In this document: positions 63,948 to 64,000 of the stretch, in pieces | Layout of the letters: each line of letters opens with the position of its first letter | How positions within the stretch are numbered: the first letter of the stretch is position 1 | DNA from: Planctomycetota bacterium | GTDB lineage: Bacteria > Planctomycetota > Phycisphaerae > Phycisphaerales > SM1A02 | Assembly: GCA_017859745.1 (NCBI GenBank) | Contig: JAFMML010000004.1 | Span: forward strand, 26,713 to 90,712 | Direction: 5' to 3' | DNA: 64,000 nucleotides | The notes under the pieces: generated by a model | What the model saw: only the letters and a program-made list of their open reading frames with translations | What the model was told of the DNA's origin: nothing | Databases searched by the model: none | Program-made: the position numbers and the translations under genes

Positions 63948-64000
63948 ATGACCGCGACGCGACGCCTGATCATCCTCGGTTCGACCGGCTCGATCGGCGC
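63948..64000 (+). CDS. dxr: 1-deoxy-D-xylulose 5-phosphate reductoisomerase, N-terminus only (cut by window edge)
   Basis: Only 17 codons are in the window: MTATRRLIILGSTGSIG. The GSTGSIG motif directly after a hydrophobic strand is the NADPH-binding hallmark of Dxr, the committed enzyme of the MEP isoprenoid pathway. An in-frame ATG at 63927 (MGGTLSS...) is an alternative start. Same strand as rne, 129 bases downstream. The product call rests on a short segment. Confidence 0.7.
   Translation, partial: MTATRRLIILGSTGSIG

Overview
The window is GC-rich bacterial chromosome packed with genes on both strands. I read it as a member of the Planctomycetota, most likely class Phycisphaerae. The evidence is two secreted proteins ending in the dockerin-like D-x-D/N-G-D...LL..W repeats common in that class, a secreted formylglycine-type sulfatase, a lone pseudopilin-like protein with an H..N..D-type C-terminus, and the overall gene style. 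I see no rRNA, tRNA, CRISPR array, insertion sequence, integrase or prophage gene. The lineage call is inference from protein style, not a phylogeny.

Layout. 1-1.05 kb: a TetR-type regulator (cut by the window edge) coupled to a VTT-family membrane protein. 1.2-8.4 kb: DoxX protein, BNR/sialidase-like protein, sulfatase, FG-GAP/dockerin-like protein and a vWA protein. 8.4-9.8 kb: obg and rpmA. 9.8-16.9 kb: an intergenic repeat array, a secreted hypothetical protein, a GNAT protein, a candidate origin region, dnaA, a helical-repeat secreted protein and a DegT-like protein without its catalytic lysine. 17.0-18.6 kb: guaA. 18.7-28.8 kb: a co-directional respiratory operon with a caa3-type oxidase (ctaC, ctaD, ctaE), a membrane protein, a diheme cytochrome c lipoprotein, a Rieske protein, a cytochrome b-cytochrome c fusion, a CtaG-polyferredoxin fusion and a YtkA-like membrane protein. 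28.9-35.2 kb: MacB-type permease, metzincin protease with dockerin-like tail, sensor histidine kinase and small proteins. 35.3-42.7 kb: trmB, alpha/beta hydrolase, rsfS, K+-dependent membrane pyrophosphatase, rpsU, a YacP-like NYN protein and pdxH. 42.8-51.8 kb: acyl-CoA desaturase, dnaE, class IV aminotransferase and an ABC-F ATPase. 51.8-56 kb: an anti-sigma-like protein and ECF sigma factor separated by 0.6 kb, a pseudopilin and an EEP-family membrane protein. 56.3-64 kb: dnaK, ptsI, an RNase E/G with unusual extensions and the start of dxr.

How the genes work together. The respiratory operon encodes a complete quinol-to-oxygen chain in one transcription unit: Rieske plus cytochrome b-c pass electrons through cytochrome c domains carried on the lipoprotein and on CtaC to the heme-copper oxidase. 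Copper-site assembly (CtaG) is fused to an Fe-S membrane module. Most of the remainder is housekeeping for replication, translation, folding and nucleotide/cofactor synthesis.

Most interesting signals: (1) very short tandem repeats (9-13 bp units) recur in several of the longer intergenic gaps; (2) the dnaK leader has a sigma-54-like promoter followed by an inverted repeat with CIRCE-like geometry but a different sequence; (3) the CtaG-polyferredoxin fusion and the cytochrome b-c fusion with a non-canonical PEWY region; (4) a DegT-family protein with Arg in place of the PLP lysine; (5) an RNase E/G with an IF2_N-like domain between Arg-rich tracts. I found no obviously new multi-gene defence or mobile system.
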